DNA of 64,000 nt from Homalodisca vitripennis (lineage: Eukaryota > Arthropoda > Insecta > Hemiptera > Cicadellidae), in assembly GCF_021130785.1 (NCBI RefSeq), contig NC_060215.1:114848501-114912500 (forward strand), written 5' to 3'. Below, piece by piece: positions 48,560 to 59,797 of the stretch. The position numbers and the translations under genes are program-made. Positions within the stretch are counted from its first letter, which is position 1. Every line of letters begins with the position of its first letter. Under the pieces are notes generated by a model. It made no database searches. It was not told the origin of the DNA and was given only the letters and a program-made list of their open reading frames with translations.

Positions 48560-48985
48560 AGAGTCGGGAAGTCATGAATGAAAGTAACGGTGGTCGGGAG
48601 TACCCATGGACGTTCTGCCACAGGTAGTCCATACCATGACCTTGTGAGGGGGAGGGGGAGGAGGGGTATAACTACGCTATAAACTGGAAGGGCCACGTGC
48701 TCTCCAGAACGCCGTCGTTAAACGATATAACGCTCGTTTATGGCCGTTTAAGTGGTCCTACTTCGTTTTACATGGTCGTTAAATTCACTTCCCGGCCCTA
48801 TACAGCTTCCGTATGGTAATTTATGTGCTGTCTTCACCTGTGGACGCGGAAGTCACCATGTTTATATGACCTGATTATGGCACCCTTAGTGGTCTCCGCA
48901 TTGTGGTATGCAGATTATATTGCCGAAGGGGGATCAATGGGTCTCACAGTACTCGCTGCACTAATGAAGTGATTCAAGTCTTCTG
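48560..48985. promoter_or_regulatory. GC-rich island 16 with E-box and Hox/Caudal site
   Basis: CACGTG at 48,694-48,699 is followed by several GTTTA/GTTAA-type repeats, including CGTTTATGGCC (TTTATGG at 48,737-48,743, Abdominal-B/Caudal-type) and a second TGGTCGTTAAATTCAC. The right part has GTCTTCACCTGTGG (E-box CACCTG) and GATTATGGC. No protein-like frame. Candidate developmental enhancer. Confidence 0.4.
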
Positions 48986-48989
48986 GAGA

Positions 48990-50940
48990 TAAACATTTTA
49001 TATATTCTCCATGCTATGTCTTCGATGTGTCATATAAATGATTTTCATTGTAAGCATATAATGTAACCCATTAATACCAACAGAGTACCAGTTTTCTCCA
49101 ATATACGGGATATAATTTAGGTAGATTTTTTTGCTAGCCAATTTACACAAGTTTTAAACATAATATGAAACCTTGGTAACTAAATTATAAAGTATATTAA
49201 ACGTCAGGCAACAGTAACATAGCTGAAACCTACAAATGTAAAATATACAGAGTGATTTAATTAAGTATTTATTCCCATATTCATCTGACAACTTTTAAGT
49301 GAACATAATTATAATACGTTACAACTACTGTAAAAATGAATGGGTTTTAAGTTTAAATAATGAAGTAATTTGTATTTGTGTATTTAAATGACGCTTCTGT
49401 ATGTAAAAATATAGATAGACTTGTTAATTATATCTTACACGTCAAGTTCCCGGAAACTGACACGTCAAATCCTCACCATAATTATAGTATCAGTATCCCA
49501 TTCGAAGCCTTCTTATGACAGAGAATTTCTACGTTCAGTCTCTTAAGTCTAAGTGTAAACGCATAATTATACAATGAAGCATATAGATACATGTACATTA
49601 AACCAATATTTTCATAAAAAACTTCAAATTTAGGCAATAAATATCATTTTTAATATATTTTAATATATTGTCTTATCGATTATATTAATTTTACTGAATT
49701 GTTTAACTAAATACTCTGAAACGTGATAGTAAACAGCTTAAATGTTGTTATCAGTATATTGCACTGTACAGAATATGGCAGGTAAATTGACAATAATTAA
49801 AGTATAATAAATATATAGATGTGCAGTTGTAACTGAAATTAGACATCTTATCGGTTAACACTTTCTTTAGTTTCTTACAAGATTACTGGTAAAAAATTTA
49901 CAGATTTTAAGATTTGAGTCAAGACCACTAAACAAACTAGGACCCGCTCATCTTTCGCTATACAATTTCACTCTGGAAACTAAATTATTCAATTATAAAA
50001 CATTTTATTTTCACAAAATGATTGCATAGGGAGATTATTTTTATAATTTTTTGTTTAGATTTTAATTTTAAAAGTCATGTGGTTAATTGAGCTTTAACCG
50101 TTCCTAATTCATAATCTTCGCTACTACCATAGGAATATCATTATTATAGGAATATAAAATAAATCAGTTGATTTACTAATCAAAGAAATTCATGTTGTTA
50201 ACTTTTTTTTATTTTAATAATCGTGTTGAAATTGCGGTTCGAACTGTATTTTAATAAATTAAGATAGTTTTGTATTTTTATGTTACATGATTTTAAGTGA
50301 AACAAATTTACGAGTTAGAGCATACTTTAACGTTGGTTTCCATTAAAAAGGGTTTGAAATTATCATTTTTTTTTTTTTGTATTTCTAGTATAGTTTTTTT
50401 ATCAATATATACCTGTACCGATGCTGACAAACAATACTTCAAATGTTGATGGAAATAGTCCTCTTTATTGTGGTTAGTTGTTTAAAATAATCTGCAATTA
50501 TGAATGATATATTTGTGTGATAAAAATGCAATAAGTTAAGTTAAAAATTATACATAGAATATTTGTTTATTTGTTAATTTTTCTATGGTTATTTTGTCAT
50601 TAGTAACTATTATTTGTTTCCTGTATTTTAAACATTATAAACGAATTCTACTATATTGAAATTTAAGATTGGTACTTCAATTAAATACTTATTACTATTT
50701 ATCTGTGATTAATTTTTTAAATCTGCACTGTGATAAAGGTTGGTAATAAAATTTTTAGTAATAACATACGAATGAAAAGTGCAAAGCGGTTTTGTATTAA
50801 TGTAATACAAAGATAAAACACCAGTAAATTAGAAAATGTAGCCGATATACTCTATTTATTAAATTCTTAATATAATATTTAATTAAATTTATTAATTATA
50901 TTAATTTTATATGAGAACTCTAGTTACTAAAATTAAGTGT
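48990..50940. other. AT-rich desert
   Basis: Nothing recognised; long T and A runs near 50,370. Confidence 0.5.
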
Positions 50941-50945
50941 TGCCT

Positions 50946-51032
50946 TTGGTGCTCAGTTCTGATTCAAATTCGAACCCCGAGTACGTCCCACGATGCGCGG
51001 TCGAACGGTCGTACCAAGTAGAGCACAATGTA
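50946..51032 (-). mobile_element. tRNA-like SINE fragment
   Basis: On the minus strand: GTGCTCTACTTGGTACGACC (A-box-like), GTTCGACCGCGCATCGTGGG (D/anticodon-like part), then CTCGGGGTTCGAAT (T loop with B-box GGTTCGA). The 3' side of the T stem does not pair and no cloverleaf is complete, so this is a tRNA-derived SINE remnant or tRNA pseudogene. It is a different family from the pair at 38.7-39.6 kb. Confidence 0.55.
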
Positions 51033-51168
51033 AACTATTTTCATATCGTTTAGACATCGCTAAAACTTGATTACTTTTTTGATTAAATTAGAAGAGTTCC
51101 AATAGCCTAGAACAAATAGAAATTTCGAATAAGGAGACAGATATATAGAGTTAGAAATACGATAGCAA

Positions 51169-51194
51169 ATTTACGTGACTGAAAGCAAACAAAC
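51169..51194 (+). repeat. 26-bp inverted repeat, left arm
   Basis: Begins ATTTACGTGACTG and ends CAAACAAAC. Its exact reverse complement is at 52,717-52,742, about 1.5 kb away. Flanking sequence is not shared, and no target-site duplication is visible next to the arms. Confidence 0.9.
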
Positions 51195-51289
51195 GAAATG
51201 AAAAATGTAGTGGACTGGAAACGGAATCCCAACACGGAGTTCGAAATGAAATAAGAAAACTACATGAGCTCATTTATAAGTGATAAATT

Positions 51290-51720
51290 TAGGAAAAAAG
51301 GCAGCCCTGGAACATTGAGACCCGTTCCTCCCTCCCCTCCGCCACCCCTCTACCGTAGCCGGGGCTTTTCTAATAAAATGGCGTGTAAATTAAAGAGTAG
51401 AGCACGCTCCGCTATATTGGGCCACAAATTGTTTTTATGTCCCTAAACCGTGTTATTAAAACAATATTTAAACTGCTACTAAAACTCGATCTCAACGGCT
51501 CTATGAATAGTCGACTAGAGGTGTTGTCGTTTACTGACGTTTGGCACGTTTAACGAACGTTACTTTGCGCCCTTGTTAACGTTTATTTATTCGTTCCTCT
51601 AATGACTGTCATCTGTCTGACGTTGCCGCTCCGTTATTTGCAGTGTTTCTTTGTACACGCTATAGTAGCAGTTCTTGGTTACGTTCTGCACCTCCCCCTC
51701 TCCCCTCCCTATGTATGGTA
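51290..51720. promoter_or_regulatory. GC-rich island 17, candidate enhancer
   Basis: A C-rich left part (CCTCCCTCCCCTCCGCCACC) precedes AATAAAATGGCGTG. The middle has a set of ACGTTT/AACGTT/GTTAACG elements between 51,530 and 51,600 and a C-rich right end. It lies inside the 26-bp inverted repeat. No protein-like frame. Confidence 0.35.
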
Positions 51721-51729
51721 GTGAGCTTG

Positions 51730-52710
51730 GTAGTTGTGGTAGTTGTTCATATGCTCGTTAACTTAGATTAAAAATACAAGATTTAGTTTCAATATACTTC
51801 TGTATTATTTAATAGTTATAAGTAAGCTATTACACACATACTGATAAGTTGCCTGATTGATGATGATAATTATAATATAAATCGTTACTATAATACACAC
51901 GAACTGTTTTGATAGTAACGTAAACGTAAGTGACATAGGATTTGTGTAAATAACAAAAAAAAGCATTAATAGTCATATGTAAGTTTTACACTTTATCTCA
52001 AAACATAAATTTATAATAGAAATATAAGTATAAAATATAAATCGTAGAGAAACGCAGATAATCCGACTATGGCTAAATAACAGGTTTGACAGTTTTGAAA
52101 CAATAAGGTCTATACAAAAAACTATTTTCGTTTTTCATGTATCTTAAGTGGTAGGAAAGTTGGAATATTTAAGGGCACATGAATGTAATATTCCTTGAAA
52201 ATATTAATCATTATCCAAACTAAAACCAGAACAACGATCATGATCCATGAGTGAGAGGGATAATGGGTCAGAATACAGAGATGGTAAAAGTGGTTTGATA
52301 ACTATGCTTATTCTTCTTTTAATGCAGTTACGACCGCATAAGGATTTCACTTTACAAACACATATTTTATATTCGCAGATAATAAATCTCAAAACCTTAT
52401 AATAACACTTCATTTGTAAGTATCTTCTTCTTTTATCTTAATAGGTAATATTATCAATATTATCTGAACTCATAAGCCGGACTCTGGTAGTGTTGTAATT
52501 TTGCTAATCGAGGCCAATAATTCATCAGAGTTTAGACGATGAGTTAGACCATGATATTTTCACACTGGTACTAAACCATAGTACGTGTACCGTTCTTGGT
52601 ATGCTTAGTGCATGTACTGAGTAGTCTGGCATGTCTTGGTTGGATAGGAGGTGCCTTTCAGGTTGTGTCGAGCTTGAGAATTGAGATTAGTCTGTTATAG
52701 GTTGATGAGT
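51730..52710. other. AT-rich stretch inside the inverted repeat
   Basis: No gene recognised. Composition becomes more balanced from about 52,480. Confidence 0.4.
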
Positions 52711-52716
52711 TTATGA

Positions 52717-52742
52717 GTTTGTTTGCTTTCAGTCACGTAAAT
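52717..52742 (-). repeat. 26-bp inverted repeat, right arm
   Basis: Exact reverse complement of 51,169-51,194, beginning GTTTGTTTGCTTTCAG and ending CACGTAAAT. Confidence 0.9.
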
Positions 52743-52744
52743 GA

Positions 52745-53625
52745 GATCATAAAGGTTAATTTGTGAACTTTACATATTGTTAAGTCTGAGCCAATCAATT
52801 ATGCAATTGTCTGGAACGGTAACCGGTAGCAAAAAAGAAATTCATATTTTGGATGGTCTGAAACTTTTTGGAGGTTTCTGTCTTTCCCCCATGATTAGCT
52901 TGTTTACGAGAGTTTTAGTCATGCTGTACCAGCAAAATATACAGGTTCCGTAGAATTTATTTCCTGTGAAATTTATGTTCTCTTGTCTCTAATTCGGCGT
53001 TTGACTTGGTACATGTACTGGTTTCATTCACAAATATTTTAGTGATTTAGCGAGAACTGCCGAACGGAAAATTCTTTAAGTTTAGATAAGTTTCATTTTT
53101 TTAAGCATAGTTATGTTGCAGTGACAAACTATTCACACTTAGTTTCTTTCACGTTAAAGTTTTGACTGGGTCTTCAGGCTAATTTGAAAGTTCGTGTTTT
53201 CAAAATTTTTACTGCTTATTTGCCATTGCCTAGTGAAAGTGTCGTTGAGGTGTAAGAGTTAGCAAGCATGCAACTAACATAATTCCAGATGAGTATACAG
53301 GCCTACCTGATACTCGTTAAACATATACTCATTCCTAATGAAGTACTCGTTTACCTTCCAATAAGTTGCTCAACAGCAGCGCAAACTTCTCAGTTCAAAG
53401 ATTATATAGAATAGAAAAATTAACTAAATCCCTAAAAAAAAAACAAAGGATCTTAACACTAATTATGACTTTTATGTTGGTATTATTCGATTGCATACTT
53501 ATTTTTATTAGGTGCCTGAGCTAAATCAATGTTCTTGATTTTTCAGAGTTTCAGGCAAAGGAGATGACAATAGCATACAAAGAAAGAAGTAAAAATGTAT
53601 TGTCAGAGAGTGAACGACGGGGATA
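52745..53625. other. Unassigned stretch
   Basis: Balanced to AT-rich, no feature recognised. Confidence 0.35.
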
Positions 53626-53629
53626 TAAA

Positions 53630-54120
53630 ACTTTAATATCTGTATGTCTATCTAACTCTCTGTCTATCAAGTTTCCTGTACGATAACTCGAGTACGAAAT
53701 GACCTCTAGACTTTAAATTTACTTCATCTCTAAATAGACAACATCGAGTTAGATGAGAGAAGAACTCTATGGGAGTTTGCTTAAGCGTTACCGAAGATTT
53801 TTAAATTGGTCTTATGGGTAGCCATGATTGCTACGAGTACATCGTAAAATTAAAAAAATGAGTTCAATCAAATGACAAAGAAACGCAATGTAGACCAACC
53901 ATGCGCAAGATATCTCAAGACCTTTGCAAAGATTCAAACTTTATTTCTACATAGACACGAATGAGTTCTCTGACGATGCATGTCCACCCATGAGATTTGG
54001 ATGAGCGTCATTGAAGTATATCACTCAGTAGGCTGGCACCTTTTTGTATGCCGGGGTTATGTAATATATATCTAACTGTATATCTGTCCACAGGACATCT
54101 CAAAAATGAAATAAGCCAAG
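53630..54120 (+). repeat. Internally repetitive dispersed element, copy B
   Basis: It opens with CTGTATGTCTATC-like repeats, followed by three units led by GATAACTCGAG (53,681), GATATCTCAAG (53,906) and GACATCTCAAA (54,093). The middle unit carries ACGAATGAGTTCT, GCATGTCCACCCATG and GAGCGTCATTGAAG in the same order as copy A (23.9-24.6 kb). The unit spacing is shorter than in copy A. No protein is encoded. Confidence 0.6.
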
Positions 54121-54124
54121 AAAA

Positions 54125-55685
54125 TTAATTGAAATGAGTGTGTATTTTGGACGTCATTCAACATCAACGAAGTAACGTGATGTGGCGTACTCGTTGCTTG
54201 GAATATTTCAGTAACGAAAGTGATTTTCAAATATTATATCTATTCAGCGTATTACTAAAACCAAACACTCACTACACCAAACCAAAACACTGTCACCCTG
54301 GAGTAAAAATCGCGCATCGAAGCACGTGGGACATAAGAATCTAATAATTAATTTAGGATGAACCATTAATCGTTCTCTTAAATTAGCATCTGCTTTTTTG
54401 GCCAACTGCCACATAGCGTCGTATCATGAACTTTAGTAAAAACATTGGCTACCACTGCGTCCTCTGATGGTAACATATGACATTAAAGCATGATGTAACA
54501 TGTCTGCAGAGAAATGTTTTTTAAATTGTTTTCTAAATTGGAAAATTACTAGTTAAAATTGTAATAGGTTTATGATATTTTTGAAATTACGTTAAAATAA
54601 GGAAATAGTCCAGTACTGCTCCGTAGAAATAGCCGTAGAAATATTTGGTGAATTTAAATATTATTTAAGATGATTTTAATTACTTTATGAGTCCGAAACC
54701 TCTGTTTTCAGTGATGTTATTTTATTACGTAGCTCATCATGTTTTTGCTTGTAACAAATTATTCGTCAGGTTTTAACACTCCAACACCCTCTTTCGGCTA
54801 TCACCATTATCTTCAATTGTTTAAATACTTCTAAATTTGCGGTGCAATAAAAATAAAGATAATAAAATCGCACACACTATCAGAGTTACAGCCTTTTTAA
54901 CTAACACTTGACTTCCTTTCGGAAGGAATGCTACATCCTTGCGTCTATAGTATTTTATGTGTTATACATTATATTATACTGTATATGTCAAACCACTGAC
55001 ATTCTTAAAGACACAATCTATTTTGTTTCATCCAATCCCTTATATTGAAATTAAGTCATCCTTATTTACAGGTGACAGAATATGAGTAAGTGACGAGAAG
55101 TGGTGGTTGCCTCTGTGTAGAAATCTCGTTTTCAGATATTTTATGTGATTTCGTAAAATGTGTGATTTAGGAGCTAGAACAGTGGTTAGGCGAAGCTAAA
55201 GGGCTAGGATTGTGGCACCTTATCTAGGACGGTTACAGTATGTAGTCTTGCTTCTGTGTTATATTTACAGGCTCGTACGCCTTGTGGTGTTGAATTACTT
55301 GTTACATCAGTATTGTAACATAGGTGACGATGGCACGTCACAATATTAACCAGAAATAATTCATGAAATATACAAATTTTGGACCATGCATACATTTTTT
55401 ATTTATCATACTAATTTTAATTTTTTTCTATCATATGGATAATGTTAAATGACGATAAAGAATGGAAAACAAATATGGTTTTATTACACTATAGCAGCTT
55501 CATACACCTCCTTTAACATGTAATTTTGTTTACTTGAATGTTGTAAAAACGAACGGGCTCTAAAATATTCATTCATAAATATTTACTAAATATTTTGAAA
55601 TTATAAGTTTCAGTGATGGTCTTATATTTTGATTTCTGATGCAATATGCAGAAATTAAATGCCGATAATATGCAGCCGGGACCAG
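54125..55685. other. AT-rich desert
   Basis: No gene recognised. Around 55,186-55,206 AGGCGAAGCTAAAGGGCTAG weakly resembles the 5S-SINE tail but is not long enough to call. Confidence 0.4.
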
Positions 55686-55689
55686 TTAT

Positions 55690-55970
55690 TTGAACTCAAA
55701 GAATTAAAACGCGACGTGTTAAAAAGATCAATAAATGGGAGAGCAAAAATCGGAAGTTGGCAGTAGAAGCCGGTAGTAAAGTCGGTGCAGATTACACAGC
55801 GCAGGACTACTATGGCGGATCAATCCAGAGCAAGTAGTTCGGGCTAAATCCGATGGATAGCAGCACCGCCTACGTTTCTGAACATCAGATTTCCTCATTA
55901 CGCGCCGTTGTTAGCAATAACTATAGGTGGCCTTAAAACAAAGAAAGGCGCAGTTTCTTTGGCCAGAAAT
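55690..55970. promoter_or_regulatory. GC-rich island 18, candidate regulatory element
   Basis: Moderately GC-rich with AAACGCGACGTG, TAGCAATAACTATAGG and several CGG-rich repeats (GGAAGTTGGCAGTAG, GCCGGTAGTAAAGTCGG). No coding frame. Confidence 0.28.
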
Positions 55971-55974
55971 AAAC

Positions 55975-56895
55975 AAAACTCTTGTTTATTATTTACCCAT
56001 AAGTATTGCTCATCGTAAAAACAAATTAATTGATTATTGTTGATGAGTGAAGAAACACTTAAGAATATTGAAGGCACATATTTGTTACTTACTATATACG
56101 GAAAACCACTGAATTAGTGCCAGAAGATAAATTTGTTTTAAGTTTAATTTTAAGCTTGCAATTATATTGCTCAATTTTCAAACTAGTGATTTGAAAGAAT
56201 TTAAGTATTTTATTCTTCATTCTAGATTCTGGATTCTGCCACGACACTTTAATGTTATATTCCACTACTCTACTTTTTGCTAGATTTTCTATAAAACTTA
56301 TTATCAGCTCCAAACTGCAATACATTATATGTATTAAAACAGTTCTTAAGTATATATAGTTTTATATAAATAAGTATTAAAATTTGTTGTAAAGATCTAA
56401 TATAACTAGAACTTATACACCAAAAAAACATATATTTTGGAGTAAACACTTTTTTACGTGTATTGATGAAAAATATATTACAAACATGAATGAATAATAC
56501 GTTTAAAATGTAAAACCTTCAAACCAGATGGCTATATATTTATAAAAAAACATTGTGGAGGTACATTTCTGTAACAAAAACAATTATTGGGAATTTAAAA
56601 GGATTATAATATACAATAACAACTATAAAACTTTTATTTTTTATGGTGTTATAAGATCGTTATAGGTTTCACTAAATGAAATGGTGCTAACACTTATTAA
56701 TATGCAAAGTACGTTACTAACACAATTAAGTTAAAAATTAAAAACCTAAGAGATGTGGGTGATTTATGTTGATGTCATTAAAAACACACACAAACACACA
56801 CACAATATGTTCAAAATGTACAGTTGTGGCGACGTAGTTACACAGACATAAAAACTAGTTTGTTCGGTTTGAATGAGACCTCCAAACCCGTTAAC
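55975..56895. other. AT-rich desert
   Basis: Nothing recognised apart from a short CA-rich run at 56,783-56,804. Confidence 0.45.
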
Positions 56896-56911
56896 ATTTC
56901 AAATCACACCG

Positions 56912-57000
56912 GCACCTGTGGCGCAGCTCAATCTGATTAGTTGAGAAGCCCAAGTGACTGTTTCAATAACAGCTTGAACCTAGATTGAAAATTACAAAGG

Positions 57001-57002
<2 letters not shown>
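56912..57002 (+). mobile_element. Possible tRNA-like SINE head before an (AC)n array
   Basis: GCACCTGTGGCGCAGCTC matches the common 5' start of tRNA-derived SINEs (TGGCGCAGC is an A-box-like core), but the B-box position is poor. The (AC)n array follows directly and could have grown from its tail. Confidence 0.3.

Positions 57003-57081
<79 letters not shown>
57003..57081. repeat. (AC)n microsatellite
   Basis: Uninterrupted AC dinucleotide array of about 79 bp. Confidence 0.97.
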
Positions 57082-57082
<1 letters not shown>

Positions 57083-57340
57083 TTATCGATATAAAATGTT
57101 TTGGATAGTTTTTTTAGATATTGCCTTAAATGGTCTTGCTGAGCAAAACTATGAATGAATTCATATGGGGATAAGAGGCATACAAGAAACTAAAGATAAT
57201 TTGTTGCCATTGCATAAACCTGTATAATGCATTCACTACCGGACGCACATGCCAGTAGCATAGTTTCTTATGTTTTTACGGAGACCGTCTATCAAAGCCA
57301 AGAGAAAGCTTCTTGAGAATCTTCCATAATTTTGCTACAA

Positions 57341-58408
57341 TGGAAGCGGTATGCCCATAGTAGAGACAAGCGATCCAGAGTTACAGATTACAACATAGTG
57401 TATTCACACCTGGGTAAAGTGATAAAAGTAAAACTGGATCGATGATATGCAACTTTCTAAAAATGTTGATGACAACTTAAAGTCTAAATCGACCAAGATT
57501 TTGGGTTGGTCCTAGCTGTCAGTATTCAGGGATGTTTTGTAACTGACACGACTCTCCTGTATTCTAAATTGTATCAGCAGTTTGCTTTAGTACATCATCA
57601 ACCTTGTGACGAAGAGAAATCGCATGAAGAACTAAAGAAGACGAAAATAGATGAAAAGCGTTTGTATTCCTCCCGTATCGGTTACCCGTAGCTGTTAATT
57701 TATTCATTAAGAATCTAAAAGATAGCTAAGCTTAAATTATTCTATGTATTCGTGAGGTAATTATCAAAGTTGTACATGATATTACTCCTTATACGTTAAT
57801 CCTGTCCTTGTATCATTGTTTGTTGAGATGGACTTATTGACAACCCATGTACCAAAAATATAAAAAAAAAACATTTATGCAGTTCGCTTTGTGATAGAAT
57901 TTGCTACCTTATCCCACCACATCAGCATGGCTTCATGAGAAGTCGCTTGCCTGCCACAAACTAGTGGTTTTTAGCAGCGGCTGTCATTCAGCGACGAGGT
58001 CATCTGATACTATCAGGGTCAATGGGGACTTTCAAAAGGTGTTTGACAAGCTCCCACATCACCCCCTTTTGAGTAAGCTTCCTGCTTTTTGATTATCTGC
58101 TAATTTTATTAGCTGGTTCAAACTCTACCTTTCGAAAATAAAATTTAGAATATGACTTGGTATAATGAATTGTGATAGTTATATTGCCATTTCAGAATTA
58201 GTCATGGCCTCAAATTATTATTGTCCTGCTTTGTATTATTAGTGATAATGACAACATGTTTCCTAAACTATGATACCTATATATGAGTATATCAAATAGC
58301 TCTATTTATGCTGATAATATTTACATATCTGTACATATCATGGGAGCCTTGGACTATTTATTTTTGAAATCAGCCAATAATTCAACTTTATGGTGGGCCA
58401 AAAACTGA
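57341..58408 (+). pseudogene. Jockey/CR1-like LINE ORF2 relic (linker plus RT)
   Basis: Blocks appear in the right order on the plus strand with frame changes. WKRYAHSRDKRSRVTDYNIV (57,341-57,400), continuing to a stop at 57,445, is the linker between endonuclease and reverse transcriptase. Then follow KNVDDNLKSKSTKI (about 57,460-57,500), HQHGFMRSRLPATN (57,920; RT motif 2 region), NGDFQKVFDKLPHHPLL (58,021-58,071; motif A with the first catalytic D) and FISWFKLYLSKIKFRI (58,105). SIYADNIYIS (58,301-58,330) is motif C, where the family has YADD. The loss of the last D, the stops and the shifts show the enzyme is dead. It would have copied its own RNA at a nicked target. The endonuclease and 3' end were not identified. 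Confidence 0.85.
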
Positions 58409-58409
58409 T

Positions 58410-59780
58410 CAAAAGCCTTTGTAACTCAGCAAAACCGTTGTATGTATCTTAACTCGTAAAATTTATCCTTCGTTCTTTTTATGATATTAGGGGCAGTAGG
58501 ATAGAAACAAATCAAAACCTGTAGAATATTGATGTTCTTACAAATTCCGGGTTTTCTCGGAACTTGTTAGGAGGAACTTAAGTAAGTTTAGGAAATACTT
58601 TTTTTATTGTGAATCGCACGACTTTTAATAGCAATGGTATATCAGTAGGGGAGAATAAATATATCATCCAAGGTGAATCCTTTCATGTATGATCCGGCAG
58701 TTTCCTAAACTGGATCGAGTAGAAGTGCGAGAAGGAGTTGTTACATCCTGCTATTTCACCTTGCCGAACTGTAATAGACTTGATATATTCTATTCTGAAT
58801 GGTCACAGCCTATCAAGAGAAAATCTAGGTATACAATGTTTATACGGTTATACCGTTTTTGGTTATCCGTATGTTAATACACTTTTGAAACGATTGATGC
58901 AATGGCTAGATGCACTGGATGTCACCTTATTATAAAACACTGGCTGTGAACATTTTCTAAACCAACTTTAGTGGCTTTTTACGCACCACAAAAATGAGAT
59001 TTCAGACGTAACAGTGTGATGTACTCCGAACTCGGCATGTTTCAGTAGTCTCACTTTCTCAAGTGTCGCATGCTCTGGCATCAGGGGTTGTATTGGTAGT
59101 ACACACTCTCCAGTACAACGGACTTATTCCAAATTGGGGTTAATTAGATACAAAACGCTTTTTAATATTTACAATTCAAAGCCAATTATATGTTTGTAAT
59201 ATTTTTTTAAATCACAGTATAGACGTTGGAAAACCAATTATTATAGTTTAACAAATTTTCATCAAATCTGAAAGAAATAAGATTTTATTTTTTGTTGTTT
59301 CCATCCAAATAAATTCATATTAAAAGTAATACACTTCATGCTACAGGATTCGGTTAAATTATTACCTAAATTATTTTTAGAATCAAATCCTTTTTGTAGC
59401 TTATTTATTTACAAAACACTCACGGCGTTTGTTTAAAAAACATAGAGTGGGTGGTGAGTACTGATATATGTTATACGGTTACATGTATTTAATACTTTAT
59501 CTGTTAAAAGAAGCAGTAATGTGTGTCAAAAAGCTTATAGATCATTATTTCAAGCGGTTTGATTCTCACTCCTTTGATTTTTTTTTTTTTAAGAAAAAGT
59601 CAAGGAGTTTTTTATTGTCATCAGCAGTGTGGATACCGAGTCACTTATCTCTGTTGACTACAATACCTGACTACTGTTGACTACCTTTACAATAGTGAAA
59701 GTTATTCTAATAACAAAAACTGGAGAATTCTTCTTGAAGGGCAGCCATGAAAACAGTTAAAGTAGGTGCTTACAAAAATA
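58410..59780. other. Possible distal LINE sequence, then AT-rich
   Basis: Frames at 58,689-58,935 may be further ORF2 remnants, but I cannot match them. Beyond 59,150 the sequence is AT-rich. Confidence 0.3.
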
Positions 59781-59785
59781 ATTAT

Positions 59786-59797
59786 ATTCCCCTGCTG
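59786..59797 (+). repeat. 12-bp direct repeat, left (candidate target duplication)
   Basis: ATTCCCCTGCTG, repeated exactly and in the same orientation at 61,604-61,615, just outside the two ends of the foldback element. Confidence 0.8.

Noticed and set aside
55072..55084. Possible 13-14-nt microexon between TTTACAG and GTAAGTGA
   Set aside because: Signals are short and no neighbouring exon exists; chance is likely.
55180..55210. Fragment resembling the 5S-SINE tail
   Set aside because: Similarity covers only about 20 bp and the hairpin and tail are absent.
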